Positions 20,881 through 33,706 of a stretch of DNA of 34,764 bases are shown one piece after another. A model generated the notes under the pieces. That model did no database searches, had not been told where the DNA came from, and was given only the letters and a program-made list of their open reading frames with translations. Position numbers and translations under genes: made by a program. Location of the stretch: the NCBI GenBank assembly GCA_002751075.1, contig NAOQ01000665.1, forward strand, positions 3,870-38,633, read 5' to 3'. Origin of the DNA: Ichthyophonus hoferi (taxonomy: Eukaryota > Opisthokonta > Ichthyosporea > Ichthyophonida > Ichthyophonidae). The first letter of the stretch is position 1. Each line of letters opens with the position of its first letter.

Positions 20881-21047
20881 TAGTAATTAGAGTTATCATG
20901 GTTACCATTGTAACCTAGCATATGATTTGCTTACTTGGAGGCTAAGCTGGGTGTGAGTGATATAATAGGGTAGCTGTCAATTAGTAATGATTTAATTGTC
21001 TCGTAAGACTTATTTGCGGTATTATCTCTCTTATTTCAGCAGTTTAT

Positions 21048-21053
21048 TATTAC

Positions 21054-21119
<66 letters not shown>

Positions 21120-21240
21120 TATTACTATTATTATTATTATTATCATTATTAGGATTATTCTTAATATGAATACTATTACCTTTACCATTATTAGTATTGC
21201 TATTACCATTATTATTATTACTACTATTATCACAATAACA
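21048..21240. repeat. (TTA)n trinucleotide microsatellite
   Basis: About 190 bp of TTA units with occasional CTT, CTA and CCA variants, about 170 bp past the sirtuin stop codon and so probably in its 3' UTR or just beyond. The poly-isoleucine reverse frame over it is an artefact. Confidence 0.93.
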
Positions 21241-21617
21241 ATAATACTATTGTTGCTTATTTAATGTCATATTTGATCCGCATTATTCTATTGGTATAAC
21301 CCCGCTAGAGAGAGAAGAGATATAGAAAGTATCTAACAATAGGTTGTGTACTAGGGCTTTAGTTACTCCAGTGTATGAAGTGGTTATTTTTTTGTTTTTG
21401 TTTACCCCATATACTGTCTATTTATGTATTTACTATTGAATCTTTTCTTATGTTAGTAATATACTCTATAGCTCAGCGCAGAGTGAGCCTATAGATTTAC
21501 TCTCTTTAGAGGTATACTTGACATGTATTACCCCCGCCCGCTAGCCAGTATTGCCTACTATCTATTTTGAGTTAGTGTTTATGTATTTATTAGTATAGGC
21601 TAGATTGGTTCCCAAGC

Positions 21618-21641
21618 TTTTTTTTTTTTAAAAAAAAAAAA
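21618..21641. repeat. T12-A12 perfect palindrome
   Basis: Twelve T followed directly by twelve A, a 24-bp self-complementary block between the two convergent genes. Confidence 0.9.
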
Positions 21642-21732
21642 TGATTTTATGTTGGCTCTCTATCCTTGAGGGTTTGTGATTAGGTCATGACATGTGGCTA
21701 ATGATAGCACAGACCACAAACATGTTTTTGTC

Positions 21733-21738
21733 AATAAA
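21733..21738 (+). terminator. Candidate polyadenylation signal for the sirtuin gene
   Basis: AATAAA about 850 bases past the sirtuin stop codon. It would give a long 3' UTR containing the TTA array and the T12A12 block. Position only; no transcript support. Confidence 0.3.
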
Positions 21739-22026
21739 AACTCATAACGTAAGATTGTGATATGTGTGACTACTGACCATGCTTTATATATATGGCAAGC
21801 ATTGGTAAGCATTAGGCTCTAACTGTCAGCCCTAAAGCCGATTATGCTGTGGCCCCGACCCCGAAGCTTTATGCATGCAAGGTGCTCTATTAGTTGGTAT
21901 CATGGTCACGTGATAGGTAGCCAGTCTTGTATATATGCCCACCACAGCCAAGTGGCTTCTATTGGACTGCAACAGTATCTAAACCTATACCCAGGCTTGC
22001 ATGAATATGTTTTTTACTACAATGTA

Positions 22027-22032
22027 TTTATT
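22027..22032 (-). terminator. Candidate polyadenylation signal for the exchanger gene
   Basis: Reverse-strand AATAAA about 125 bases past the exchanger stop codon, a usual distance. Position only. Confidence 0.35.
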
Positions 22033-22155
22033 GGTCTTTCTCTTACTCTTACACTAGGTAGTAACCCATTGGTAGTTTCTGCCTATGTGTGAGCAATGAT
22101 TGGTGCATAGATCCAGGTGAGATTAACATACAACAATCAGACACTAGAGAGTGGT

Positions 22156-25100
22156 CTAATCGAGACCATTAGCCTCGAGTACATAGACGAGGATGAGGGA
22201 AATAGGGAGGAGGGACATGACAATAAAGGCATGGTAGGCCCGCTGTGTAGGGATCATGGCAAAACCGAACATGCAGAGCTCTGAGGGAATGGGAAGGGAA
22301 TAATAAGCTTGGTATGACAGAGGGAGGAGTGAGCAATAGCATAACTATGGGATGAAGGCAAAGGTTGTCTGGCAGCTAGGTTAATGTTAATAGCACGAAT
22401 ATAGATAGAGGGGTGATAGACTATATATGTCATGTATGCATGTATGTGTAATACAACGGGTCACCTTAACCTCCCCTACTTCGCTAATGATTGTATTCAC
22501 ATTATTCTCATACATTCATGCATTTATATAGTCAAGGCATCATAATTATGAGGTCAGGAAGTCCTGACGAAAAAACAATAAAATGAAGAATATGGTGTGC
22601 ATGCTCACTATACATGTGTGTGGTGGTAGGCAAATATATAGTATGCACTGTTACATCCACTAGTACCAACATGTTTAGGAGCCTAACCAGTAATATCTAC
22701 GCACTAACATATAAGTGTAGAAATATATATTTATATATGTGAAAGGTGGCTAGGACACCAACACCTATGGATGGGTCCAATCATTGCAGGTGTAAGGTGA
22801 AATAGGGGAGTAGGGGAGAGAGCCTACCAACAAACAGGATAGATATGGTTTCAGCCGAGAACTGCCAGGCCATACCACGGGCAAAGATAAGAAAGAGGAA
22901 GATGCCCAGACAGAAAGTATTGTTCATAATAGCCTAGAGAGGGACAAGGGTTAGCCATAGTTACAGTTTAGCTACCTGTTATATGCTATATACTATATAG
23001 TAGTACATGGTTATGGTTTGCATGGCATATAGGTATCTGGTTTAATATTACTCTAAATGGTTTAAATATAAACATAGCCCCCTTTTACTATCAACTCTCT
23101 ATCTTTTTCTCTCTGTCCCAATGCTATTCTTAGTTAGTGGTTACTAAAGGCCAATCCTGCCTTACAATCATATACATAGGTCAGAGATGAGGTATATATA
23201 TATCATTCTCTCTATCTCTCTCTCTATCTATCTATAGACTATATACCCCCCCCCTCTCCCTCCTACTCACAGCTCCTAGTAAGGTCAGCATGGATATAGT
23301 AATGGTCTTCCTGGTTTTCTTGGCAGCATAGGAGAAACTAGCCAATAGCTCAGATGCATTAGAGGCGATAGGAGCAAGGATAAAGGATATGTAGAAGGCT
23401 GGGATAGATAGTCTCTTGCCAACATCGCTTAGGACATCAACCATAGGGTCACTAAACAGGAGGACCACCAGGGTGCCTACAGCCATCTAGAGAGAGAGAG
23501 GGGGCCTGGGTAAGTCATTGCAATGATAATGATTGCATAGGAAGGCCATAGTACCACACCACACCACACTACTGCTACCCCTTCATATCCCTTTCTCTAG
23601 TCGTAGGGGTGGTTGTACATCTTAGGGATACAACTCTAAAAAGCCTAAGACAGTGAATTATAACAAGTCAAGCACAATCCAACCCCTTTTCTCTGTAATC
23701 AACAAGCTAGACATTCCTTTCCTTTAACATACAGTTATACCTTCCAAAATGCTCTGAACTTCACCCTATGCATTATCTGTGCAGGGTCTAGGTGGACTAG
23801 GTCATCTGGTATCTCCTCTGCCTCCTCCTCCTCTGCCTCCCCTTCATTGCCATCCTGTGGTCCATCAGTAATGTGCGTGTTGGGGTTGTTGATGGAAAAC
23901 CGTTTTATAGGTTAGGCCATGTATGGTGGTGTAAATGGTATATATAGTATCTATCGTATAGTATTGTTATACAAATATGGGACTATATTGTTGTAGTAAT
24001 ATAATAATATATTATTATATTACTACATTATTGTACCACTCTACTGGTACATGATTTGATTATAGCACTATTTTATTATATTGTGATCCTGTCATATAAT
24101 CATATATTAATAAGATCTGTAATTATAACTCCCTAGATCCCATATTTCTACCCATGCATATATATATGTTTATGTTCATATATATATATATGTTTATGTT
24201 TTTATATATATGTTTATGTTCATATATATATGTTTATGTTCATATATATCTAACCGTCTACGCCTCCGCCCTCCTTACTCTCTTCACCAATCAACATCAA
24301 GTACCATGACGTCACTCTTACCTCACTCACGAATTTAACCTGACTAGGCACGCGATTCTCCACCCTCTGTCCCATCATACTTCATGTTAAAAGGGAGAAA
24401 ACAATAAATAGTGGATAGTTAAAACCCCCAATGTATAACTAATCATCGTATATTAATCCAAAGTCGAGTTTTAAAAGCAAACCGATAGTGAGGTAGAAAA
24501 CAAAATAGAGATGAAAGGGAGAGGGACAAGAAAGTGAAAATATATTGAATCCCATATATATATATTAAATACTAAGGAGAACCATGCATAGCGGTAGGTG
24601 CTGTAGGGGGTCTATGGTAGATATTCACTTCAGATGCGGGTTACTAAGAGGATAGGAAGGATCCAAACAAAGTACAAATATAAATATATGCGAGACTAGT
24701 GAGGCATGTCGGATAGATACACCACAACACCCAGTGACGTGATCACCCGATTAAAATATACGTTAACCCTCTAGAATTTTTTAATGCCACAGAAATAGAT
24801 AGGAGATGAGGAGGAAGGGAGGGAAGGAGATATACAAATAGATAAGATAAGGATAAAGTGAAGAGGGAGTGGGTGTATATGTTTGGTACAGGGTCATACG
24901 TCCAAAATGAAGGAGGGCATTCCATCAACAAATTCTTGAAAGTTGATTTGTCCGTCATGATCAGTATCTATTCTCTGCAGAGGGATGGGATGATATAGTG
25001 ATATAGTAAGATATAGCAAGATATAGTAAGATATACGGATGATAAGGATTGGGGTAGCAATAGAATAGTAATAGAGGGTGAGAGAGGACAAGGTGGGGCA

Positions 25101-28100
25101 AGATAGGATAAAGTAGGGTAATACATAGTCAGACATAGTAGGATAGAGTAATATAGATTAAGATATAGTAAGATAAAGTAAAATAGGATAAGATATAGTA
25201 AGATCAAGTAAAATGGGGTAAAATATAGCAACATATAATAAGATAGAGTAGATAACAACAAGTATATAGTGACACATGAAAGACATAACAATACCCCAGG
25301 TAGCTGACTATGGTTAAGGTCATGGTTTTAAAAAAAATCTTTTTCCTTTTAGGGAATGTCTACCATTCTAGTAGCTTAGATAAATGTGTGTATAGTATCT
25401 TGTATAATGCTACACTATATTATGTTTTAGTATATTATATTGCACTACCTTATACTACATTATACTTCATTATATTGTATAATATTATATGATATTGAGT
25501 TGCACGAGATTGCGTTATATGTGTTGGTAGGCAAATGTGTATATAAATGATATATATCCAATTATTTACCCCTATCAGTGCATCCAGCTCTGCTGATGTG
25601 ATTTTCTCCCCCAAGTCACTTAGTAATTGTTGTAGTTCTACAAGGTCAATGTGGTTGTCCTGCGTGTGTGTATGTATGTATGTACGTATGTATGCGTCTA
25701 TCTGTAAGTATATCACTATATCCCTGGTATTTGCTTGATCGATTCTGTTCTATTCTATTCTTTTTAGCTGTTATTCTTGATAACATATCCAACCATAGGA
25801 ATAATATGAGAACTTTATCGTGTCCTATACACGTATTAGTTTCCTTTTGAACCAAAACATTATAAGTACATAATACTATTGGTTAACAGGTGTTTAAATA
25901 TATGAAAGTATAGGTATAAAGAGTAATGGCAGCTACAACAGAACTGTCTTAATGTCATATACCTTATTAACATCGTACTGGTTAAAAAATCCTTTTAATA
26001 CTTCGATCATACGGCGGGTGGCTTCATTATTTTTACTGCTTTCCAGGAGGGCTGTCTGTTCATTCAGGCTTGCCCTACAAGGGCCATATAGGCTAGGTTA
26101 GATAGTGAATGTTTGTATATATATATATATGCGGAAATAGGATAAAATGCATAATAATGTATTATGTATGTTATGCATATATGGGCTCGTAAGTGAAAAT
26201 ACTATATATGAATATGAATACGACAGGGAACACAATAGATAAAGGTGTAGTATAGGGTATAAGATAGATAGAAGTATAGTATAGGGTGTACAATAGATAG
26301 AGAGAAGTATAGTATCGGGTATACAATAGATAGAAAGAGGTATAGTATAGAGTATATCACAGATAAAGATGTAATATAGAGTATACAATAGATAGAGAGA
26401 CATAGCAAGTATGATGATGATAATGCATACGATTGAACCTTCTTCAAGTCATCATAGAATAGGGTGGAGAGGGTGATAGTACCATTCTTGATAGCAAAGG
26501 CCTGTTCTTTCTCAATCTATCACATACCATATATGAGTTAGGGTTGAGTTAGACCAATGGAAAGTACGCTAGGAATGATTTCATATTAATAGGTGGAAAT
26601 ATATACTCCCAGATATAACATGCTAAAATCTATATATACTAAACTATGCATATAAATAGATACTACAGCATATACACACCTATATATACATAGTAACATT
26701 TATGTACCTTAGCTTGCAATCCCTCGTCGGTTTGGGCCACCATCACCTGGTAGGCCAGATAGGCTACAAACAAGATAACACATACTAAAAACCCAGTAAG
26801 GGCCCAATACTTCTCTAGATGAGCCGCATGTTTTGTATCGGCTGTGGGGGGAGGGAAAGGGAGATGAAGGGGAAGGGATTGATTGTTATTGGATAATATA
26901 AATTTTATATATATGAGTACACTATAAGGCCCCGCAATTTATATGTTTTAGAGTGATTTCTGTATGTGTTTCCATCTATGTAGATTAAATATCATGGATG
27001 TATGCATATATATGTAGTATTCACGGTGGCTGCCTACCGTCATCGTGTTTCTTCATGCCATGGGCAGAGCTAAAGAAGGCTGGACCCTGAATTAAGAGAT
27101 AAGAAACTGACGTAATCAGCATGATAATGGCTGACCGCTTGATGGCAGGCCTGTGTGCATATAGGTGTATGTATATATGTATGTATGTATAATGGTGCAA
27201 AGTGAGAGTGAAGGAGAGGTAACACTTAGTATAGTAGTATATAAGGACCAATGAAAGGTAACTTTACTACAGCTATATATGCCTTGATCATAGAGGAAGA
27301 GAGGATACTGGTTGCAGAAACTCCCTATACAACTATAACAGAAGGTCGACAGACAGGGTACGAGGAGAAAGGACATTGTCTTTATAAAGAAGGAGAGGGG
27401 TGATTAGCTGTAGAGGAACATATGTATATAGGTGTGTATATGTGTGTATATGTGTATATAAATGTACATATATGTACATAGATAGCTTTACTGTGCCCTA
27501 CCTAGCTTGTATACCAGTTCCAAACAACATACTATTATTCCCTGATAGTTTGGACCACATTCCCTCATGGCCATTAGGTCGAGTGTACTGTGCCTTGCCT
27601 GTAACCCCCCTCATTGGCTCATGCTACCTTTCGTAGGTCATATCCCTCTCTCCTCTGCAGCCCAATCCTTCCCTCTCTATTTATTATGGACACCTATAAA
27701 AACATATCTATATTCCCTTTCACCTTACACCTCACCCTGTATAGGTCTGTTTGCTTCTCTCGCTCATTTATCTATATAACTGCCTGATACACACCGACTG
27801 CTACTGTTATAATTCCTCTATTAATCGTAGGAGTAGTAACTATGCCATTGTTAAAGGCATGGTAATAGTGAAGAGGGATAATGCCACTAAGTGAAAGAAA
27901 GACTTAAGGTTGTATGGGAGTATACAATGTGAGAGAAGATAGACAGAAAAAAAGGAGGAGAATACTAAAAAAAAATAAGTCTGGGAATAACCCGAAGACC
28001 TAAGAAGGGTGGGTAAAAATATATAATAGATTGGGTAATATTTATAAAGGGGATGAATAGAAAGAGAAATGAGTTGTCGTATCCCTATCCTACCGTTATT

Positions 28101-30376
28101 AATATCTACGCGGCCAGCTAGAATACTCAGTGCCCAAGGCAAAGTTAACAACATGACGGTAGACCCGGCTAGGGCCCCTACTCCTACTGCCACCTGCAAA
28201 CCACATAATGATTACCATTTGTGATGGGGAGGTGGTGATTATCCCTCCAGTCATAAAGGGGTGGGCTGGGGGTATGCTCTTTGCCATGCGGGCATGTAGA
28301 TGCATAGATAGTTAGAGTGTATAATCCTATACAGATATATAATTATATACATACCATTCCTAATGTACATATATAGGCCAGGAAGCAACTGAGATTATTC
28401 ATGTGATAGCTTAAAATTGTTTGAAAAGATAGATGAACTGGCAATAGTAATAATAGGTGGAAGTAAGCTTAAGAATAGCATGACTGCGTAGTCCCATCAG
28501 GGTAATAGCATGTAGAAAAAAGACATAAGGGTGGGTGGCAAAGATATATATATATGTACGTAAATATGCCTCTGCCCCTGAACATATGCCTATACAATGT
28601 ACAGAGAGAAGGCGGGAACCACTCAACTGATAATTGGAAAGGTCTATCAGTTATGAGAGAAAAAAAGAAAACCTCAAAACAAGGTGGACATAGTACGTAT
28701 AAAACGCAAATGATATTCTTTCACCTATATCCCACTCTCTTGGCCTCTCCTTCCCCTTCTCCCTTAATATACCTCATACCTCTTCCTGAGCATTGTCTCC
28801 TAAGCCTGAAAATAACACAATAGCACCGTCAGGTACTGCCCCTAGGATAGGAAGCACTATAGATCCTACTAGATTACGCATAGAGGGAACCAACAGCAGT
28901 AGCTCACTGCCATCTGAGATCAGATTACTGGCTTTGAACAGAATAAATCCATAAGCCAATAAGAGAAAGATGATCTGATGGGGTGAAATGATAGGAATAA
29001 CAGTAATAGAAAGAGAGAGAGGCCAAGTGGCACTGTTAATCTTATTGATTGGTATTACTATCCAAAGGGATTGGAAAGGCTATACATACCATTGCTATTA
29101 CACTGGTGAGGTAGTGGTTTTGGGAACAGCATTTAAATGTGTAGAAGGTTACATCATGTATGAATCGGGCCTTAAGGGATCCAAAAGAATGTAAAATATT
29201 CTAATCATCTTAGGTTGGATGTGAAGGACGCGCAATTCGCAAAATAAGTATATTTAGAAAGAAACTCATAATTAAGCCCCAACTCTATATTTTCTTTGTG
29301 CTTTGTCTGTCTAATTGTAATTTTGCTATGTGTATATGTTGTCAAACCAATCAGCTACTTGTTTGTGAGGATATATGTGTATGTATATATACGACTTGCC
29401 AGCAGGGTTACGTATGGTATAAGTGGGTGTAAATTGGTCTGACTATCTGGAAGGGGAGTTGTAACATGTTGTTCATATCAAGGATAGGAAACTGTATTGG
29501 ATATTTTAAACATAATATGATAGATGACTACTCGAACTTGTTATTACCAATAAAAAACAAAATGTTTTGGAAAACAAAAAATAGTATGAAAAACACTATA
29601 CAAGCCAGTCTATACAAGCCAGCTTTATTGAATTGCAGTAAAGATTTGTAATAGCAGCTTGTATTTCTATAAATTATCTAAATTTAAAAGCTTTCCAATA
29701 AAAACTCCTATGCCTCTCTTTGTACCATAGAGGCCAGTACTTTTACTAGAAAAAGGAATATATTATTTCCAGTTGATATATATATATATATTGGAACAGA
29801 ATTAATACATGGGTTAGAGGTGCTTCCTCTTCAATGCCTGAACTATGCATTTTTTAACGCCTAACTAGCTAAACTATTCTAGCTGAGGGGAGACAATATA
29901 CAGCTACTTATAATATTGACAATAGGATAGTATCGGAGAAAAAATGCTTTATTACACGTTCAGTAGAAGCGAAAAAGAAAAAAAAGGTTTGGTTTGCATA
30001 TATAATAGAATCAGCTATGTTGGTGTTGGTAATAAAGTTTAGTATATGTATATGTGATGGTGTTACATATCAGGATAAAGATAATCGTAGTAAAACCTTA
30101 CTTTTATAATTTAAAACCTAAGATCCACTCTTATTTTAGAACCATTTTAAATTATTAAGTTCAAGACAGCGTATATCCGAAGTGTCGTTGATGATTATGT
30201 GAAACCTGTCAAACACAAAATAAGCCAATCCCTCGTTTATACTCACTTGGACAAAACCAAACGCTGCGCCCTGGTTGCATCCAGCTTCAACCCAAGCCGG
30301 ACTAGTGTGGTTGGTTATTGAATCGCATAGTTCTCCCCATACCCTGCAGCCGGCATAAATTAGTTCGTTCAACTCC
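22156..30376 (-). CDS. EF-hand Ca2+/cation exchanger (NCL / EF-CAX type, CaCA superfamily)
   Basis: Exons in order: 30376-30247, 28974-28780, 28193-28094, 27541-27502, 27150-27038, 26841-26708, 26516-26431, 26074-25963, 25659-25570, 24974-24900, 24366-24322, 23854-23741, 23486-23271, 22933-22828, 22280-22156 (TAG). All introns are GT-AG and phases match throughout, giving about 560 residues. Parts: a Cys-containing N-terminal loop with an NHTS glycosylation sequon; alpha-1 repeat (GAVPDGAIVLFSG, then GALAGSTVMLLTLPW); further membrane helices; a cytosolic stretch with two canonical EF loops at 301-312 (D-V-N-K-D-N-H-I-D-L-V-E) and 337-348 (D-T-D-H-D-G-Q-I-N-F-Q-E); a Glu-rich linker; alpha-2 repeat (SDPMVDVLSD, LAPIASNASELL, ITIS, MNNTFCLGIF); last helices. 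This order and the motifs match plant NCL proteins (about 585 residues). It should exchange Ca2+ for Na+ or H+ with EF-hand Ca2+ sensing; substrate and membrane are inferred. The acceptor of the first listed exon and the start codon are uncertain. Confidence 0.88.
24150..24249. repeat. Tandem array of about 20-bp TA-rich units
   Basis: Four or five units combining a (TA)n run with TGTTTATGTT, in the exchanger intron between exons 24366-24322 and 23854-23741, about 70 bp past the donor. Confidence 0.85.
24990..25245. repeat. ATAGTAAGAT-type degenerate array
   Basis: Degenerate 5-10 bp units of the form ATAGTAAGAT fill much of the exchanger intron upstream of the exon with the second EF loop. 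On the transcribed strand they are pyrimidine-rich (TATCTTACTA), extending the tract before that acceptor. Open frames over them are repeat artefacts. Confidence 0.8.
26245..26402. repeat. Five-unit minisatellite, about 32-bp unit
   Basis: Five diverged units with core GTATAGTATAGGGTATACAA followed by TAGATAGA-like sequence, 28-33 bp each. It lies in the exchanger intron between exons 26516-26431 and 26074-25963. Confidence 0.85.
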
Positions 30377-30635
30377 CTTCGTACTTGCAAGTTGGGGTAT
30401 AATTATCTAGGCATATTTTTGTGGCTGGGTATTACTTGCCTCCTTCTATCGTATGGTCTACACTTATGTGTTTTATACCCATTATCATAAAAGCAACGGA
30501 AAAAGATATAGAAAATGAATATCATTAGTAGTATATAGAAATATATGTGCCCTGAAAGTGGCTAAGTAGATGCAAGAAAAACTGTAAACAACATGCAAGC
30601 ATCTTGTTTAACTCTTTATCGAGGGATATACATAC

Positions 30636-30691
30636 TCGCCTCCGGCCAGACGATTTGGGGCTATAAATAGACTTTTCAAGTATTCACCCAT
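30636..30691 (-). CDS. Candidate initiating exon of the EF-hand exchanger
   Basis: On the reverse strand an ATG at 30,691 opens 18 codons (MGEYLKSLFIAPNRLAGG plus two bases) before a donor GTATGT. Spliced to the acceptor after 30,377 it joins in phase 2 and gives Glu at the junction, for a total of about 578 residues, close to plant NCL length. The encoded start is not a clear signal peptide and the acceptor (cgaag) is weak, so an upstream or different first exon is quite possible. Confidence 0.28.
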
Positions 30692-33600
30692 GGTTCCTGA
30701 CAGAGAAATAAATACGTGTCAAAAAAATTACCTTCAGTAAATGAAGCCTTTGGTTTTTCGGCTTCGGTACGACAATATTCCTGTTTTCTCTCACTCCTTT
30801 TTAAATCCACTAAACTACCCTTCTTCCATATACACAGTTATATACGACTTGCGCGTACATCCTTTTCAGTCATCTCCCCCTTCCTATTAACCAGCTCTTC
30901 ACTAATTTTATTCTTATTCTTACAAAGTGCAACTATTTTACACATGCTTTCCCATAAACGAACCAGTCTGCTAACAAAAAACACAAAAGGAGATGCAAAA
31001 CGCTGCTAAACTTTGAAAGACCTGTAAATACTGTACACTTGCAAAGCACGCAATATAATTTAATAGGTTACCCCAAGCTTTGGTGAAACCAAATAGAAGA
31101 TCAATTTCAGTTTTCGGCTAGAACCATAAAGAATAATAAGGTAAATTACGCGAAGCCACTTAAAAACAATACTTTTTTTTTAGTTTATGTTTTTATTCCT
31201 CATTTTCATTGGTGCATGATGCCAATAGAATGTGGCCTTGGACCAACTCTTTTTCACATTTGTAATGGGCAATCACTTTCCACCACTAATATGGCCTACT
31301 TATATAGTGGATTTTTTCATTTGCTCGGAATTTATCCATCTAGCAAGAATGTTCTTTATTCGAGAAATACCATGCCTCATTGGTCATGAAATTATCTGAA
31401 TCTATAGCTAAATTATCATTTTAAATCAGCTTAAATTTTGTAGATCGAGCTCTTCACTCGTCTCTTCTCAACAAAATGACGGTTTTATTTTTTGTTGAGC
31501 TATGGCCTATATAGTTTCAGGCAGATAGCGTTTTGGTTTCACGTCAATTATTCTCATGGAAATGTTTCCTTGCAAAGGTCAGTTTGGAACAACTTACTAA
31601 TTACAACTGTAAAGTGTCCAAAAAACCAGTTGCATATTACAACGCATGCTTCTTCGGTAAAGGAAAATCATTAGAGCACACAAAGTTTAAACTTTTCAAA
31701 TGAAAAAAAAAATAATAAGCCTTACTTTAAGCTTTGACTTAAATTCATTGTAGTCATTGCTTTGTAACTTGTGATTTGGTGATATAATCTATTGAAAATG
31801 TTAGTTAAGTCACTATTTACGAATTTATAAAATACGTTTGATTCTTGTTGTTTTTACCTTCTATCTTTTAAAAACGCTCCCAACCCTCCTAATAGACATT
31901 GCACACTTGCTCACATATTCTATTGTCATTTATTATATAATTTGTCTTTGCAGAGTTTAGACATTTACTGTGATCTACTGATTGCACTTGTCACAACTTC
32001 AATTTAACCTCCAATGATTTAATATTTGAAAGCAGAGAACTGGCAAATTAGTTGGAATCTTATGGTTTTTGTTAGATTTGAATAGACAAAGTAGTGTATA
32101 ATATCAACTACAAATGCAAAATTACACAGTAATCATTGATTGCTGAATACTATGTGAGTCTTCTCTGTTATCTCTAGTAATTGTTTGACCTCATCCCGAA
32201 GTTAATGGTGTTGATGTCAGCCAGTATATCATCCCATTCAATCTAGATTGCAGTTGCAAGTATCAGCCTAGAATTAAACGAAACCAAAAAAATCCTATTT
32301 GGTGCAACTACAGAAAACAAAAAAAGGATTTTGTTACAGGCAAAACCCTTTTATAATTTCTAAATATATCATAATATGTATATATTATTTGGTAGTCTGA
32401 TTAATAATTTATTAGTAAAACAAAGTATTGTAGTTTAACATTGGTTTATTTCAATTAGGCGCTGAATTGTAGTTGAAGGCCAATTCCTCGTCTGAGGTTT
32501 GTTTTTTTTCTGTCACCGGTCTTGTACTTGAGTACAGTAGATGATGACTAGTTTTATTTAGTGCTGGGAATGTGGAGATCTCTTGGTGAAGTTAGAATCT
32601 AAGGAAAGGGAGGGAGGCTCTGCCCAAGTTGGCAAATCCGGTTCGGTCTGGAATAAGGGTTTGATTCGAATGGACGACAATTGATGCTTGCTCCGTCTGT
32701 GACTCCTCAAGCATAGTTAATTGAACTCATTTAAAAAAATATCGGTGAGAATTTTGAAGACTCCGGTTAGGCACTGGCTGATTGTTGGGTTTATTAATAT
32801 TTTCTGGTTTTTTTCTACTTATATTTGTGCTTAGACTTAAAACAAGGATAAATAGAGCTAGCTTTCTTTTATGCTTATAACGATTAACAAGTTAAGTGTT
32901 TAATCTAGAATATCAAATTTTTCTATGCAAAAATATGTTAACTTGGTTCCTGATTGATTCATGGTTTAATTTATTGTACATAAAAGAGCGCTCAGTATAT
33001 TATGTTTTCTACTTATATTAATTTTTCTACTAAAATTACTAAGATGGCACTCCTACATGTTAATTTGTTTTTGTGTAGAAAACTAGACTTTATAATATAC
33101 ATGCATAAATATATGATTGTAATGGATGCCTTGTTAGGGTGCGATTTCAGTCCTTATTCCAGTTACTGTTGGTGCTCCAGAATTGTTGACCTTGGGGAAT
33201 ATAAGATTATGTGATTTGTGATCGAAAATCATGGTGTCTGCAATCACTGGATTACAATTTCCAATGGAAGTTTTGGTTGTAACACAAAGGTTATTAATAG
33301 TATAGTATGCTCTTGGGCAATTAATTGATTTATACTCGAACTACTTTTTACCCATACTGTGTATATCCCTATATTGGACAAATAGCATTTCTTGAATGTT
33401 TCCTCAATTCAGCACATCAAGATGAGCAACAGTTAACCATATCCCTGTCATCTGATTTAAATTCCTTCAATAACTTCCTAAACTAGAAATTGGCTAATCA
33501 TCTTTTCATAATGAAGTGTATACATAACATGACTTTTAGGATGCATATTTCAGCAAGTGAATTGGTAAAAAAATATCGAGTTGCAAGAATATTTAGGTTT

Positions 33601-33706
33601 ATTATCTGAATATAATAACATAGTATTCAGAATATGGAACGTGCTCTCTGCTTGCTCAGATGTTGTCTTTTTTTAATTATATGATCTGAATATTTTTTAT
33701 TACAAA
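30692..33706. other. Intergenic, no gene seen
   Basis: Upstream of the exchanger on its strand. AT-rich with no recognisable protein motif in any frame. The frames at 30,716-31,009 and 33,002-33,214 lack family motifs and convincing splice sites. A somewhat more GC-rich patch lies at about 32,580-32,720 but matches nothing recognised. CCAAT/ATTGG words fall to near the background rate here. Confidence 0.55.

Larger units (their letters stand above)
20881..22155. other. Convergent intergenic region between the sirtuin and exchanger stop codons
   Basis: About 1.27 kb holding both 3' ends: a (TTA)n array (21,048-21,240), a T12A12 palindrome (21,618-21,641) and candidate polyadenylation signals for each gene. 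No further gene was seen. The frame at 21,844-22,092 has no recognisable motif and is not called. Confidence 0.6.

Noticed and set aside
21036-21233. Poly-isoleucine reverse frame
   Set aside because: Translation of the TTA microsatellite.
24968-25291. Hydrophobic Tyr/Leu-rich reverse frame next to the second EF-hand exon
   Set aside because: It is the ATAGTAAGAT intronic array read in an open frame; the real exon ends at an acceptor at 24,974.
26098-26447. Two overlapping hydrophobic reverse frames resembling membrane proteins
   Set aside because: They are the 32-bp minisatellite read in different frames, within an intron.
30716-31009. 97-residue forward frame opposite the exchanger 5' side
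   Set aside because: Non-ATG start, no recognisable domain and no splice context.
33002-33214. 70-residue forward frame with ATG
   Set aside because: No motif, AT-driven composition, isolated in a gene-free stretch.
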